A DNA stretch of 54,966 nucleotides. Origin: a virus. The translations under genes and the position numbers were made by a program. The notes under the pieces are model-generated. The model was not told the DNA's origin and made no database searches. It was given only the letters and a program-made list of their open reading frames with translations. Every line of letters begins with the position of its first letter. Position 1 is the first letter of the stretch. Positions 32,207 to 42,035 of the stretch are shown in pieces. Location of the stretch: positions 1 to 54,966 of the IMG/VR virus record IMGVR_UViG_3300003873_000010, one strand, 5' to 3'.

Positions 32207-35200
32207 ATGCCTAAGCAAGCCATCCCACAAGTAGACCAAAACACCTCCGCCCTCGGCGATTTAATTACCAGTGGACAAATAGGACTTGAAAGTGTACCGG
32301 GGGCCTTAACAGGTTTACTGGATACATATGCAGGGCTATTTGGGGAGAACCACCCGTACGGACGGGCCGCGGATGCGCTTGGGCGTGCCACAGGCTTTCA
32401 ACCCCACGAGTGGATTAAGCAGAACCAAGCCGAATACACCCCCGAATACCAGCAGGTGCAGCAAGATTTCCACAACGCCGACGGTTTTCTACCCTCTGCC
32501 CTTACATTGCTTGAACACCCCACATTAGCACTTAACACAGCGGTGCAATCCGTTCCGTCGATGATGGCGGGGGGGTTGGCAGGTAGAGCTCTTCGCGCTG
32601 TAGCCCCGGGGATGGAAGCAACCACCGCCGCAGGTGCAGGTGAGGGTGTCGTGATGGCGGGGTCGCAGATGGACAGTCTGCAACACACAGGACTCAACCC
32701 CTTTACGGACGCGCTCGCATCGGTCGCGACTGGGGCGCTAGGTGGTCTAATTGGAGCCAAGGGCGCGAAGACGGCCGAGGCCCACGGGGCGCGGGATATA
32801 AACGTGATGCTCTCAGGGGGGAGTGGTATGAAGGGTGCGAGTATCCGGCAGGGTATCGCACACGAAGCCGCGCAAGAAGCCTTACAGAGCACGGGTGAAA
32901 CTGTGCTCGGTAACGTAGCTCAAGGCATTGACCCGTTTAACCAGCTCGCGCAGAATGTGGTGCTGGGTGCAGCTGCGGGGGGTATGATGGGTGGTGGTGC
33001 GAACGCATACGCAAAACTCCGCAACCACCAAGCGGCCCAAGCGAACGAGCCTCCAATGGGGGTGCCCATACTGCACCCTGAGACCGGGGCTATTACAGAC
33101 TCCAACACAGGCGCAGTACTGATGCCCAAGGAAGAAGTGGCGCAATACGTCACTCCAGAGGACGCCGCGCTAACTACTCCAGAGGGCATACCTGCTACTC
33201 CAGAGGGCATACCTGCTACTCCAGATGGCATACCTGCTACTCCAGATGGCATACCTGCTACTCCAGATGGCATACCTGCTACTCCTGCTACTCCAGATGG
33301 CATACCTGCTACTCCTGCACCGCAAGTGGAACCTACAATTACTGTCCCTGCGGACACCAAGCCCCCCCGCACCTTAATCCCGAACGAAGCCGTGCATGAA
33401 AAAATAGCAAAGGCTCTGACGCGTCGCAATGTAGTAAGTGTCGACGCTGCAGATGTACACCACGCGGACCTCGGGAGCGTGCATATAATCGGGGACCACT
33501 TTGCGAAAGTAACAAACGTATCTGATAAAGGGAAAGTACTTCTAGCACGCACGAAGCCAGAGGACGTTATTAATGGCATAATAAAATCTCTTAACACGGA
33601 GGGCAATGCATCGCCTTTCGTCCCCAACCCCAAAGACTCCCACACCCCCGATACAGGCGCCCCGCACCTTGCGATGTCACCGGCGCAGTTCGTGCAGGCA
33701 GTCGCACGCACCACCAGTACACGCAAGGTGAAGAACATTATCCAGCCCACAGTAGAGGCGAAAACGCCCGAAGCCGCCGCCATACACCAAGCCGTGTATG
33801 TGGCTAGCAATGTTAGTAAGCACAACCTGCCATCGAACGTAACAGATGTAGCGGCCAAATTCGCTGATAGCGCAGTCACGAACAAAGACCCCGCGGCGTC
33901 TTTGGCCCTAAGAGCTATGACGGTAGGAGTAGAACACGTGCATAGAAGCGCCCAGTCTCCTGTAGTCCGCGTGAAACCCACCCCAGAGGCATATGGAAAG
34001 GTGGTGTCCGCCATCGGGACTGAACTCACAAGCGATTTGACCCCTGCAATTGCCGGGCACTCTATGGCTTCGGACTTCTTCGGGGTAGGTACACATAACG
34101 CGTCGGTCCCAGACCCAATACTCCCAAGCGCGGTACCCGTTGCAGTTGATAACCTGCACGCGCAGGGGCACTCTAACGCAGCTAAGGTTGTCAGCGATGC
34201 ATATCTAAGCACAGACACCCCCATCGTTACGCAATCTGACTTGACGGCTGCAGTTGTGGCCAACGATAGCCTCTCTACTGATGAGAAAAGTGCAGCGGTG
34301 TATGCACTGATGGATGCGACCTTGTCGGGCAGTGTGGACACCACCTCGTCAGCGGAGCGTTTACAAGAGAAAAGCAGTGTGCCCCCTCCAGAGTATGTGC
34401 CCTACGCGCCTAGCGTCAAACAACCAAAGGGTAAGAGCAAGCCAGTCTCCACCCTCGAAGCCCACCTACCCCCTGAGGCCTTAGACTCTCTGAGCAAACT
34501 AGGCTCTCATGTAGTAAACACTGCGGACTCGTTACTGCGCAGAACACAACCGCAGACGGAGAAGCCCGCAGGGCAGACGGCCACGAGGGACCTCGTACGT
34601 GATGTCAAAGGCGACCCCCTCTTAAAGAACACGATAGATTACATCTCGAAACGCCAAGGGTCCGGAGACCACACCCTGCCTACCGCCCTCATAGATGCTA
34701 GAACGCCGGCCACGAAGGATGCAGGGATAGCGTCGGTGCACGGCCTAGTAACCAGTGCGCTGACCAAAGCGGGGGTAAACCCCGTGATAACTTCGCAAAT
34801 AGCGGACCGTCTAGTCCACGGCAAACTTGCAGGCTACTTGAAGAGCGGGGATGGGGCACAAGGGTTCACGGCCCCTCTGAAGCACATGATGGCTAACATC
34901 GCAACTGACGCCGCCACTACAGTAGGCGAACAAGACAGCAGTGTCGATGTGGCCTCAGAACTGAATAAGATAAAGGACGTACACCTGCCAAACGTTGTGT
35001 CCGTGCTAAACCCAGACGACCCCACTCTGAAGTCCACCGTGTACCACGAGCTGATGCACTCGGGCATGTCCCCAGCAGGGCGTAAAGCTGCGTTACAGTA
35101 TATGCACCGAGCCGCGAAATCAACGAACCCAGAGATACGCAAGTTGTTCGCCAATGCGGTTACCCGTGCATCAATGTCCGGCACAGGTGCGCCAGTTTCC

Positions 35201-38200
35201 AATGGGAAAGTTGAGGAGGCCGTGGCCTACATGCTCTCGTCGGCCGCCGACAAAGCTACCTCGCAGGGAGTTACGCTCGACCACTATCTTAACAAGGGGG
35301 CGGGCAAAAGCATCAAGCACTTCATCTCACACATCATCTTGCCTAAAGTTAGAGCCTACGGCCTGCGTAAGAACATGAAACTTAAAACAAGTGCGGGGTT
35401 GAACCTACAGACTTTTGCAGAGCTCGCCCGCTATGCAGGTGTGGATGGGGCGAAGAACACCACGACGCAAGAAGCTACTCCACCTGAGCAAGCTCCACCT
35501 GAGCAAATGTCCAACGCATCCGACGGCATCATGCCCTCAATGCCGACTCCAACGGACGCTGGTAGTGGTGGTGTTAATGAACCCCCCGTGAATGACGCAG
35601 GCGCAGCGCCAGATGGAGGGTTCCGTAGCCCAGAAGCGGAGTCACGGCAACAGGTCGTGGGCGCCGCGTACAAAATATACTGGGGGTTAAAGGCCCTAGG
35701 GTCTAAATTAAACCAGCTATTCAACTTTCGCCACCGCCTCGTGCAACAAGCTGACAAATACTTACGAGGCTTGCCAAGCAAGTACTTCGACTTTATGAAG
35801 CGCGTCACGGCAGACGCTCGAAGCGCGAACGCAACACTGCACGATATGCTACAGCAAACAGGGGCGATGTCCGACGAAGACATCAACGGCACGAACGAAT
35901 TACTGGTCAGGATGCAGGAACTCATACAAGTTGCAGAGTCCGAAAAGGACGCCCCCTATCTATGGCCGTTCCACCCTGACTGGCTCGCCGGAGAGAACAA
36001 GGGGCGTCCTGTCGAGGTCGACTACGAGCTCGCGCAGATGTTCGACGCCCTCAGCCCGCAAGCGCAAGAGCTGTTAAAAGGTATGATGCACGAGTCCTAC
36101 CTATCTACGAAGCGTCACATGGACGCTCTCCATGTATTCCAGAATGAGACAATAGCAGAGTTGCTTTCGGAAGGGGTAATCACCGCGGCAGAAGTGGCGG
36201 ACTTGGATGCAGATTTCACTGCCCAGATGGAACAGTTGCAGAAGCGCGCCGCAGCTCCATACGCACCTCTGTCCCGCGACGGGGCGTATGTTGTCGTCGG
36301 GCAGTCGGATGAGTATGCAGAACTCGACGCCGAGATAAGTAAGCGACGAGTTCTCATCAACGAGACCCGTAGCAAACGCAGGAATGCGCTAAAGAATGGG
36401 GACGTCGGGATAGTCGAAGCCCTGACGGAAGTACTGCAGATGCAACTGGATGAGCTGAAACCCCTGACGAAAGATGCAGAGGATATGCGGGGGGACCCAG
36501 AGCACTACTTCTTTAGTATGGCCGATACTCTAGCAGAAGCGAAAGGGTTGGAGCAAACCCTAACTGAATTCCCATCTACTCGCGTGGCGGAACGTAGTGC
36601 CGCGGAAGACATCACGGGGGGCTCGAAAGCTGTTGAGCTGGCACGCCTGCACGCTGAGAGCGCTCTCGGTACTGCGGATGCGGGTGGGGTAGACGCCGTA
36701 CTGTCGTTATACCTCATACAGTTACAACATAATAGCCTAGCGTCGCACTTGAAACACCGTAGGTTAGTGCAAGGGTTCGATGAGAACTTGCTAGCGAGCA
36801 TGGCGCACTCAATTACGGCGCGGAACAACGCGGCTGTCAGTGCAAAGAACTCCGGTACCGCTGTAGATTTACTGCACCAGATGCGTAATGTCGCCCGGGC
36901 CGCCACAGATGAGGACGCCCTCGACGCGTCGAAGTACGCGAACGAAATGATACGAGGGCATCGAGCACTGACCCGCCCCATCAACGGTTCAGAGCATTCA
37001 ATCCGCAAAGCCTCCGCCGCTGTGATGGCGGGCAACGCGTTCTTTAACCTGCTGACGAGCCCTATGTTTTACGCGCAAACGTGGTTGCAGAACTTGCAGA
37101 TGGTATTCCCTCTACTATCAGGGTTCGGAGTGGCAAATGCCGCCAACGCATTGATACAGGCGCACAAGGATATGTTCGCGGCCAGAGAGCGAACCAAGAA
37201 ACGCTACGGGCTGGGGTGGGCAAAGGGTATTTTCTCAGGGGAACTCCTGCTCGACGATGCCATCGAGGACCCAGCTGAGCAAAAAGTGCTTCAGGTCCTA
37301 TGGGACGCGGAGCTTTTAGACTTAGGTCTCAGCTCCGACTTCGGGGACTTATCCGCGATGGGGGACTCAAACCCTATAATGCGCAAGGCTAAGCAGCTTC
37401 ACCTTGCACTATCCCACGCGTCCCGTGTTGCAGAGGTGCACGCTCGCGGCGCTGCGGCGCTGGCGGCATATAGAATGAAGCTCGCGAACGTTACGAAGCT
37501 AGAGATGGCTACGGTTGGACCTCCCCGATATAAAGGGGAAGAGGGCTTAACTCAGAAAGAGCTGGTTGCGTTACGATATGCGAGGGAGACACTTGTCAAA
37601 GGTCACGGGGATTACTCGCACACTGATGCACCTAGGATTATATCGTCTATCCCAGGGGGTATCGGTAACGCCTTGTTCCAATACAAGAAGTTCATGATTA
37701 TTCAGCTACTATACACAAAAGATTTGTTTGTGGATGCTATCAAGTCCGCGCGAACCCCAGACGAAAAGGCCGCGGCTGTCGTCGCTAAGAAACAGTTGGC
37801 CGTTACATTCGCAACTGCACTGGCGACAACAGGCCTGCTTGGCCTGCCGGGGGCCACTATCCTGCTGCACCTCATGGCCTTTGGCGGCGGGGACGACACG
37901 CCAGACGATGACGCTGTCAAACTTAAACTGCGAGAGATGTTCGGCTCGAACGCCGACCTTGCACTGCACGGACTGCCTACACTACTTGGTCTATCACTCA
38001 CGGAGTCCATCGGGTTCGGGAATGTAGGCGTCCCTGTGCCTTACGCCCAGATGGATATGTCTAAGAACGGGTTCAATGGGCTACTCGTCTCATTATTAGG
38101 CCCGACGCCGGGCAACGCCTCCAAGATTTGGACGGGCGCAGGGCGCGTTGCGCAGGGAGACCTCCTCGGAGGCATGCGTGATATGGCTCCTACTGGACTG

Positions 38201-38641
38201 CGAGGGGTGCTTGACTTAGTTAGGTATCATGTAGAGGATGGACTGCGAACTGCGAGCGGTCGCGCTCTCATACAAAAAGATGGGTTAGACGCGTGGCAGC
38301 AGGCGCTGCTTGCTACAAACATGAACCCTATTACAAAGGCACGCAATACAGAAGTCTACTATGGGCTAAAAGCGGTCACGAAATCGCTCGACGGCAAGGA
38401 CGCTAACCTGCGTAGACTAATAGGCGACGGGGTGCGCAAGCATGAGAATGTCGACGGGTATATACATGAGTGGGCCAATGTCCAGCACGTTCGCCGTGCA
38501 TGGGGGCTTCGTTCCGCGAGCGCTTCATCTCTCATGCGCAGCATACACTCGCGCCTGCGTAGTGATGCTATGTTCCTCAACGATATACCGTACGACCAAC
38601 AGAGTGCGGGCGCACTTGCACGTCTTATGAGTATGAACTAG
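32207..38641 (+). CDS. Giant internal virion protein with HExxH motif (2144 aa)
   Basis: ATG 32207, CGGAG seven bases upstream. The N-terminal region has Ala/Gly-rich helices (HPTLALNTAVQSVPSMMAGG), followed by a repeat TPDGIPA (from a 21-bp unit, about residues 324-371), and a long helical part. HELMH (residues 947-951) is a zinc-metallopeptidase motif, set in STVYHELMHSGM. The C-terminal half is helical with a hydrophobic stretch near 1865-1890 (LAVTFATALATTGLLGLPGA). Such very large multi-domain proteins are ejected from podovirus heads with the DNA. Peptidase activity and the exact family (large polyvalent protein type) are inferred from the motif and layout. Confidence 0.75.
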   Translation: MPKQAIPQVDQNTSALGDLITSGQIGLESVPGALTGLLDTYAGLFGENHPYGRAADALGRATGFQPHEWIKQNQAEYTPEYQQVQQDFHNADGFLPSALTLLEHPTLALNTAVQSVPSMMAGGLAGRALRAVAPGMEATTAAGAGEGVVMAGSQMDSLQHTGLNPFTDALASVATGALGGLIGAKGAKTAEAHGARDINVMLSGGSGMKGASIRQGIAHEAAQEALQSTGETVLGNVAQGIDPFNQLAQNVVLGAAAGGMMGGGANAYAKLRNHQAAQANEPPMGVPILHPETGAITDSNTGAVLMPKEEVAQYVTPEDAALTTPEGIPATPEGIPATPDGIPATPDGIPATPDGIPATPATPDGIPATPAPQVEPTITVPADTKPPRTLIPNEAVHEKIAKALTRRNVVSVDAADVHHADLGSVHIIGDHFAKVTNVSDKGKVLLARTKPEDVINGIIKSLNTEGNASPFVPNPKDSHTPDTGAPHLAMSPAQFVQAVARTTSTRKVKNIIQPTVEAKTPEAAAIHQAVYVASNVSKHNLPSNVTDVAAKFADSAVTNKDPAASLALRAMTVGVEHVHRSAQSPVVRVKPTPEAYGKVVSAIGTELTSDLTPAIAGHSMASDFFGVGTHNASVPDPILPSAVPVAVDNLHAQGHSNAAKVVSDAYLSTDTPIVTQSDLTAAVVANDSLSTDEKSAAVYALMDATLSGSVDTTSSAERLQEKSSVPPPEYVPYAPSVKQPKGKSKPVSTLEAHLPPEALDSLSKLGSHVVNTADSLLRRTQPQTEKPAGQTATRDLVRDVKGDPLLKNTIDYISKRQGSGDHTLPTALIDARTPATKDAGIASVHGLVTSALTKAGVNPVITSQIADRLVHGKLAGYLKSGDGAQGFTAPLKHMMANIATDAATTVGEQDSSVDVASELNKIKDVHLPNVVSVLNPDDPTLKSTVYHELMHSGMSPAGRKAALQYMHRAAKSTNPEIRKLFANAVTRASMSGTGAPVSNGKVEEAVAYMLSSAADKATSQGVTLDHYLNKGAGKSIKHFISHIILPKVRAYGLRKNMKLKTSAGLNLQTFAELARYAGVDGAKNTTTQEATPPEQAPPEQMSNASDGIMPSMPTPTDAGSGGVNEPPVNDAGAAPDGGFRSPEAESRQQVVGAAYKIYWGLKALGSKLNQLFNFRHRLVQQADKYLRGLPSKYFDFMKRVTADARSANATLHDMLQQTGAMSDEDINGTNELLVRMQELIQVAESEKDAPYLWPFHPDWLAGENKGRPVEVDYELAQMFDALSPQAQELLKGMMHESYLSTKRHMDALHVFQNETIAELLSEGVITAAEVADLDADFTAQMEQLQKRAAAPYAPLSRDGAYVVVGQSDEYAELDAEISKRRVLINETRSKRRNALKNGDVGIVEALTEVLQMQLDELKPLTKDAEDMRGDPEHYFFSMADTLAEAKGLEQTLTEFPSTRVAERSAAEDITGGSKAVELARLHAESALGTADAGGVDAVLSLYLIQLQHNSLASHLKHRRLVQGFDENLLASMAHSITARNNAAVSAKNSGTAVDLLHQMRNVARAATDEDALDASKYANEMIRGHRALTRPINGSEHSIRKASAAVMAGNAFFNLLTSPMFYAQTWLQNLQMVFPLLSGFGVANAANALIQAHKDMFAARERTKKRYGLGWAKGIFSGELLLDDAIEDPAEQKVLQVLWDAELLDLGLSSDFGDLSAMGDSNPIMRKAKQLHLALSHASRVAEVHARGAAALAAYRMKLANVTKLEMATVGPPRYKGEEGLTQKELVALRYARETLVKGHGDYSHTDAPRIISSIPGGIGNALFQYKKFMIIQLLYTKDLFVDAIKSARTPDEKAAAVVAKKQLAVTFATALATTGLLGLPGATILLHLMAFGGGDDTPDDDAVKLKLREMFGSNADLALHGLPTLLGLSLTESIGFGNVGVPVPYAQMDMSKNGFNGLLVSLLGPTPGNASKIWTGAGRVAQGDLLGGMRDMAPTGLRGVLDLVRYHVEDGLRTASGRALIQKDGLDAWQQALLATNMNPITKARNTEVYYGLKAVTKSLDGKDANLRRLIGDGVRKHENVDGYIHEWANVQHVRRAWGLRSASASSLMRSIHSRLRSDAMFLNDIPYDQQSAGALARLMSMN
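33176..33319 (+). repeat. 21-bp coding repeat, six full units
   Basis: ACTCCAGATGGCATACCTGCT and its variant with AGAGGG repeat from 33176; five units are contiguous, followed by a 9-base spacer and one more unit. They encode TP(D/E)GIPA and form a Pro/Gly linker in the giant virion protein. Confidence 0.85.
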
Positions 38642-38650
38642 GGACAAAAA

Positions 38651-38679
38651 ACCCCCTTTACCTAGAAGACAAAGGGGGT
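38651..38679 (-). terminator. Hairpin terminator at the end of the replication operon
   Basis: ACCCCCTTT (38651-38659) and AAAGGGGGT (38671-38679) form a perfect 9-bp stem with an 11-base loop. On the minus strand it is followed by a run of U (from A at 38646-38650), so it terminates leftward transcription. The stem is also present in the plus-strand message but lacks a U-tract there. Confidence 0.8.
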
Positions 38680-38709
38680 CAATCGCTCGGCAGGAACGAC
38701 TTGTATATT

Positions 38710-41691
38710 CTACATAGATGCGGAGGCCGTGTCAAACTCCTCAAGCTCTAATCCCTGCTCAATCAACACTGTAGCGTCGATACCAACACATCGCGCCCTG
38801 CCTCCTTGCAGGTGTGTGTGTGCCGATAGGGTTACTTGCTCAGACCTGTGCACCGTAGTAACCTCTGCTATGGTATCGAACAGGTCCTCTACGCCAAGTC
38901 TTCGCTGTGCGCACCAGTGTTTTATATACTTGTTAGATATGTATATCCACCCATCGCGCGCGCTCTTCTGGTCTGAGGCCGTCGTGGGTAACGACATGCG
39001 GGCCTCCAAGATATTAACAGGTTCCGTAATGACGGGGACTCGACTGCGCCCTGTTCCGTATCCATTAGTTACCAGCAGTCTGCGTTCCCCTTGTAAGTCA
39101 CGCACCAACTCATCTAGTAATCCGTGCCCGCTTCGAGCGTCGACGGAGTTATCGCGCACCACGGCAACAAGCGTCTCAATATGCGCCGCTGCCCACGCGG
39201 TTACAGCTTTCATGTCAAAAGCTATGAACCCTAGTGAGTGCAGGAACAACCCTGCGGCGATGGTGCACACTGCGTGATATCTGTAGAAGCGGTACTTAGG
39301 TTGGTTGAGAGAGGGGGCACGGCGCACTAGTGCCTTCTCTACCTGCGAGAGGGTCTCATATACCCGCTTCGTGTCCTTTAAGAGTTCTCTGCCAAACGCA
39401 AGGCCTACAACCCCACGAGACTTCAGGGCTTTATCCATGTGCATATCCACCTGAACAGGGTCTAGTTTTGGCACGCCGTATTTCGAGGGGTCTATCTCAA
39501 ACACGCGCACTTGGTTTGCTTCTGTGTCAACCCTCATCGCGGCTAATTTTGTAATTAGGTGCTCGTTCGCTGTGATGTACACACTGCTGTTCCAGCTCTC
39601 TACAGGACGTAACGTCCCATCGGAGGCCAAACGCTGTCTGTCGCGCCCATTAGATACGTTATACAGCAAGTCTGACAACTCGTTGGGGTCGATGTCTGTA
39701 AGCTCGTCGAGCAGTACGGGGAAGTTACCCATAGCAGAAATGGTACTCACTCTGGCCATGCGTGTCGCACCTGCGCTACTAGACAAGAACATCTCACGCC
39801 AGTCCCCGAACGCCGTTAGTGCTAGCTTGGCCACTGTAGTTTTACCAATCCCTGACTCTTGCGAAGTGATGGCACAGGGGACCCCTGCGTAGGCATCTCC
39901 ACTGATGAATGGACCGAGCAAAGACCCGAACCCACTTAGGAGGGCATACTGCATACTTGCGGAGTTAGGCCGGTTATATAAGTACTCAACCGCATCAACC
40001 CATCCGTCACCCCTACCGTCGCCTATCACAAATGCCGGAGCTTTTGAGACTGCGTTCCCCGCTAATGATGCGTGGTGCATTCCGCTAGTATCTACGAGGG
40101 TGTTTCCAAAAACAATCCCGTCTTTAGCAGGTGTCCAACCGAACTGTCGGTATGTTCTGGTGACCTGCACATCTTTGACCAACCCTGTGCAGTAGTCGAT
40201 GGCGTACTGCGTAATGGCCGTACGTATTTTAGCTGTTGCTTTCATATTATAAATCTCCACTTTAGCGAGGCACTCTATCAAAGAGTTCGTCGTCGCGATT
40301 GACTTTGCAGGTATTTCAAACTCTTCAACCGTAGTGCCTTTTATAGCGCGGCACCGATATGAGAATTCACCGGCTTCGTCGCGAACACGTGCGTAAGGGT
40401 ACCACGCGAATGTACTTATCTGCACTACCTCTGTCCCGGTGTCCGTAGCGACTATCCTACCAATCCCCCCATTCTCATATACGTACCCGGGAGGCAGTGA
40501 GAATGTCTCTGTATGCGCGTCCGCTATTGTAGCATCTGCGATTAGGAACCTGTCTACTCCAACCGATACCTCAGTTATAGCAGGACTTTCCTCGGGTGCA
40601 GTCTGCGGCTCGCTTGGGACCACAACATCTCGCACGTTTCCCAGATGTAGGGGCGTAGCGCAGGTGCCTCGATGCTTGCACGCGGCGCACTTATCAGGCT
40701 CATAGTCTGATAGATACGAGCAGGTCGTAGGCCCTGCGCTGTATGTATCGTACTTCTCTTGCGTCTCTGCGTAGGAGTACCCTGCGTGTCCGTTACTCCA
40801 GTCATGTAGGACCGATGCGCCATCAACGCAGTGCTTCAAGATGCCTATACACCCGCGCCATACAGGCTCTAACACGTTACCTCGTGTGTCTCGAACCTCT
40901 CCTATAATCGCGCATTCATTTGCAACGATGGATGCGTAGGTCGGAGGCTGAGTACCCAGCTTGTCAAGCCCTGTTGGAAAGTCAGTAGGCGTCACGCAGG
41001 ATGTTGGGGCGGACGGACTATATTCCACTCCCGGTACTGCATCTAGTAGGCGCTCTAAATCCGCAGGGTTATATTCCCCCGCGTCAATCAGAACCCGTAC
41101 GGGTTGCGCGGGGGTGTACTTATGGTTCAGCCCCCCTACGGGGCGAAGCACCGAGGCCTCATCAAGTGTGCGTGTGGGGTCTGCTCTGAGCCCGCACACT
41201 TGGGTGGCCGCTTTCAAACGACCTGCGATAGGTCTCCAGTCTTGCACGTCAATGGGCGCTACGAACGGCCAGTAGACATGCAGGCCCCCGCCTGAAGATG
41301 TAACTAGAGGGGTAGGCAGCTTAGTAACTTTGAGAAACTCTGCGAGGGCGACCAGCGCCTCACGCTGTGTACCATACCCCTTGGTATCGCCCACATCTAA
41401 GTCGAGCCACAAGGCTTTTAATTGCTTGACTTGTTTCTTGGTGCGTCTGCTATATTTAGGGCGACCTGCGGTATCTAATATGGGGGCGCCTGATGCGTCC
41501 ACCTTTGGTATGGGGTCGCTATATGATGCTAACGCCATAAAGGCGTTCGAGGTCGTCGTATATCTCCGCAGTATCGCTGCCAATGCGGCGATACTCTCTG
41601 CTTTGTAATGTAACATGGACCCGTTTTGTTTCTGTATGACTGCGTACAGATTGGGGGTGTCGGGTATCACCAACTTCAAAAAATTTATCAT
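38710..41691 (-). CDS. Primase-polymerase/helicase fusion
   Basis: 993 residues, likely initiating and unwinding at the fork. The N-terminal archaeo-eukaryotic primase region has WLDLDVGD (D97, D99), SGGGLHVYW (133-141) and a late acidic segment DPTRTLDEASVLRPVGGLNH (D171). Cysteines C324, C335, C338 and C344 form a probable zinc-binding cluster between the domains. The C-terminal ATPase has Walker A SQESGIGKTT (610-619, K617), VLLDELTDID and SSVYITANEHL-type helicase signatures, as in phage DUF927-like primase-helicases. It is the last gene of the minus-strand operon before the terminator. Confidence 0.85.
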   Translation of the reverse strand: MINFLKLVIPDTPNLYAVIQKQNGSMLHYKAESIAALAAILRRYTTTSNAFMALASYSDPIPKVDASGAPILDTAGRPKYSRRTKKQVKQLKALWLDLDVGDTKGYGTQREALVALAEFLKVTKLPTPLVTSSGGGLHVYWPFVAPIDVQDWRPIAGRLKAATQVCGLRADPTRTLDEASVLRPVGGLNHKYTPAQPVRVLIDAGEYNPADLERLLDAVPGVEYSPSAPTSCVTPTDFPTGLDKLGTQPPTYASIVANECAIIGEVRDTRGNVLEPVWRGCIGILKHCVDGASVLHDWSNGHAGYSYAETQEKYDTYSAGPTTCSYLSDYEPDKCAACKHRGTCATPLHLGNVRDVVVPSEPQTAPEESPAITEVSVGVDRFLIADATIADAHTETFSLPPGYVYENGGIGRIVATDTGTEVVQISTFAWYPYARVRDEAGEFSYRCRAIKGTTVEEFEIPAKSIATTNSLIECLAKVEIYNMKATAKIRTAITQYAIDYCTGLVKDVQVTRTYRQFGWTPAKDGIVFGNTLVDTSGMHHASLAGNAVSKAPAFVIGDGRGDGWVDAVEYLYNRPNSASMQYALLSGFGSLLGPFISGDAYAGVPCAITSQESGIGKTTVAKLALTAFGDWREMFLSSSAGATRMARVSTISAMGNFPVLLDELTDIDPNELSDLLYNVSNGRDRQRLASDGTLRPVESWNSSVYITANEHLITKLAAMRVDTEANQVRVFEIDPSKYGVPKLDPVQVDMHMDKALKSRGVVGLAFGRELLKDTKRVYETLSQVEKALVRRAPSLNQPKYRFYRYHAVCTIAAGLFLHSLGFIAFDMKAVTAWAAAHIETLVAVVRDNSVDARSGHGLLDELVRDLQGERRLLVTNGYGTGRSRVPVITEPVNILEARMSLPTTASDQKSARDGWIYISNKYIKHWCAQRRLGVEDLFDTIAEVTTVHRSEQVTLSAHTHLQGGRARCVGIDATVLIEQGLELEEFDTASASM

Positions 41692-41709
41692 CCTGCCGAG
41701 CCTCGATTG

Positions 41710-42027
41710 TTATGTACTTTCTGCTAGTGCCGCCTCGATTAAACAGGCCGACCGTAATTCATCGACCGTATTATATACATGCGCTCGCATTCGCGTCAAT
41801 CGTATCATCCCGTCGTGGAACGAGCGGATGGTACGAATATCCTTGTCAGAGAGCGGAACATGCTCGTGTAATTTACGCGACGCATACGCATGCGACACCC
41901 TCAATAAGACCGCTAAGTCTTTTACAGATACCCCCGACTCACGCAGCTCTAGTAAGAGCTGGTGAGCCGAACGCGGCCGGACGGATGCAGTAAGTGCACC
42001 CCCCAATGTTGGTTTGTTCGACTCCAT
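41710..42027 (-). CDS. Helix-turn-helix DNA-binding protein (105 aa)
   Basis: AGGAGG precedes the ATG at 42027. Residues about 31-52 (SGVSVKDLAVLLRVSHAYAS) have helix-turn-helix spacing with a Gly-Val turn and a recognition helix containing SHAYASRKL. The C-terminal half (LSDKDIRTIRSFHDGMIRLT) is helical. It may act as a regulator, for instance at the palindromic sites in the 1.9-2.6 kb region, or as a small replication accessory protein, given its place between SSB-like and primase genes. No target is demonstrated. Confidence 0.65.
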   Translation of the reverse strand: MESNKPTLGGALTASVRPRSAHQLLLELRESGVSVKDLAVLLRVSHAYASRKLHEHVPLSDKDIRTIRSFHDGMIRLTRMRAHVYNTVDELRSACLIEAALAEST

Positions 42028-42035
42028 AATACCTC

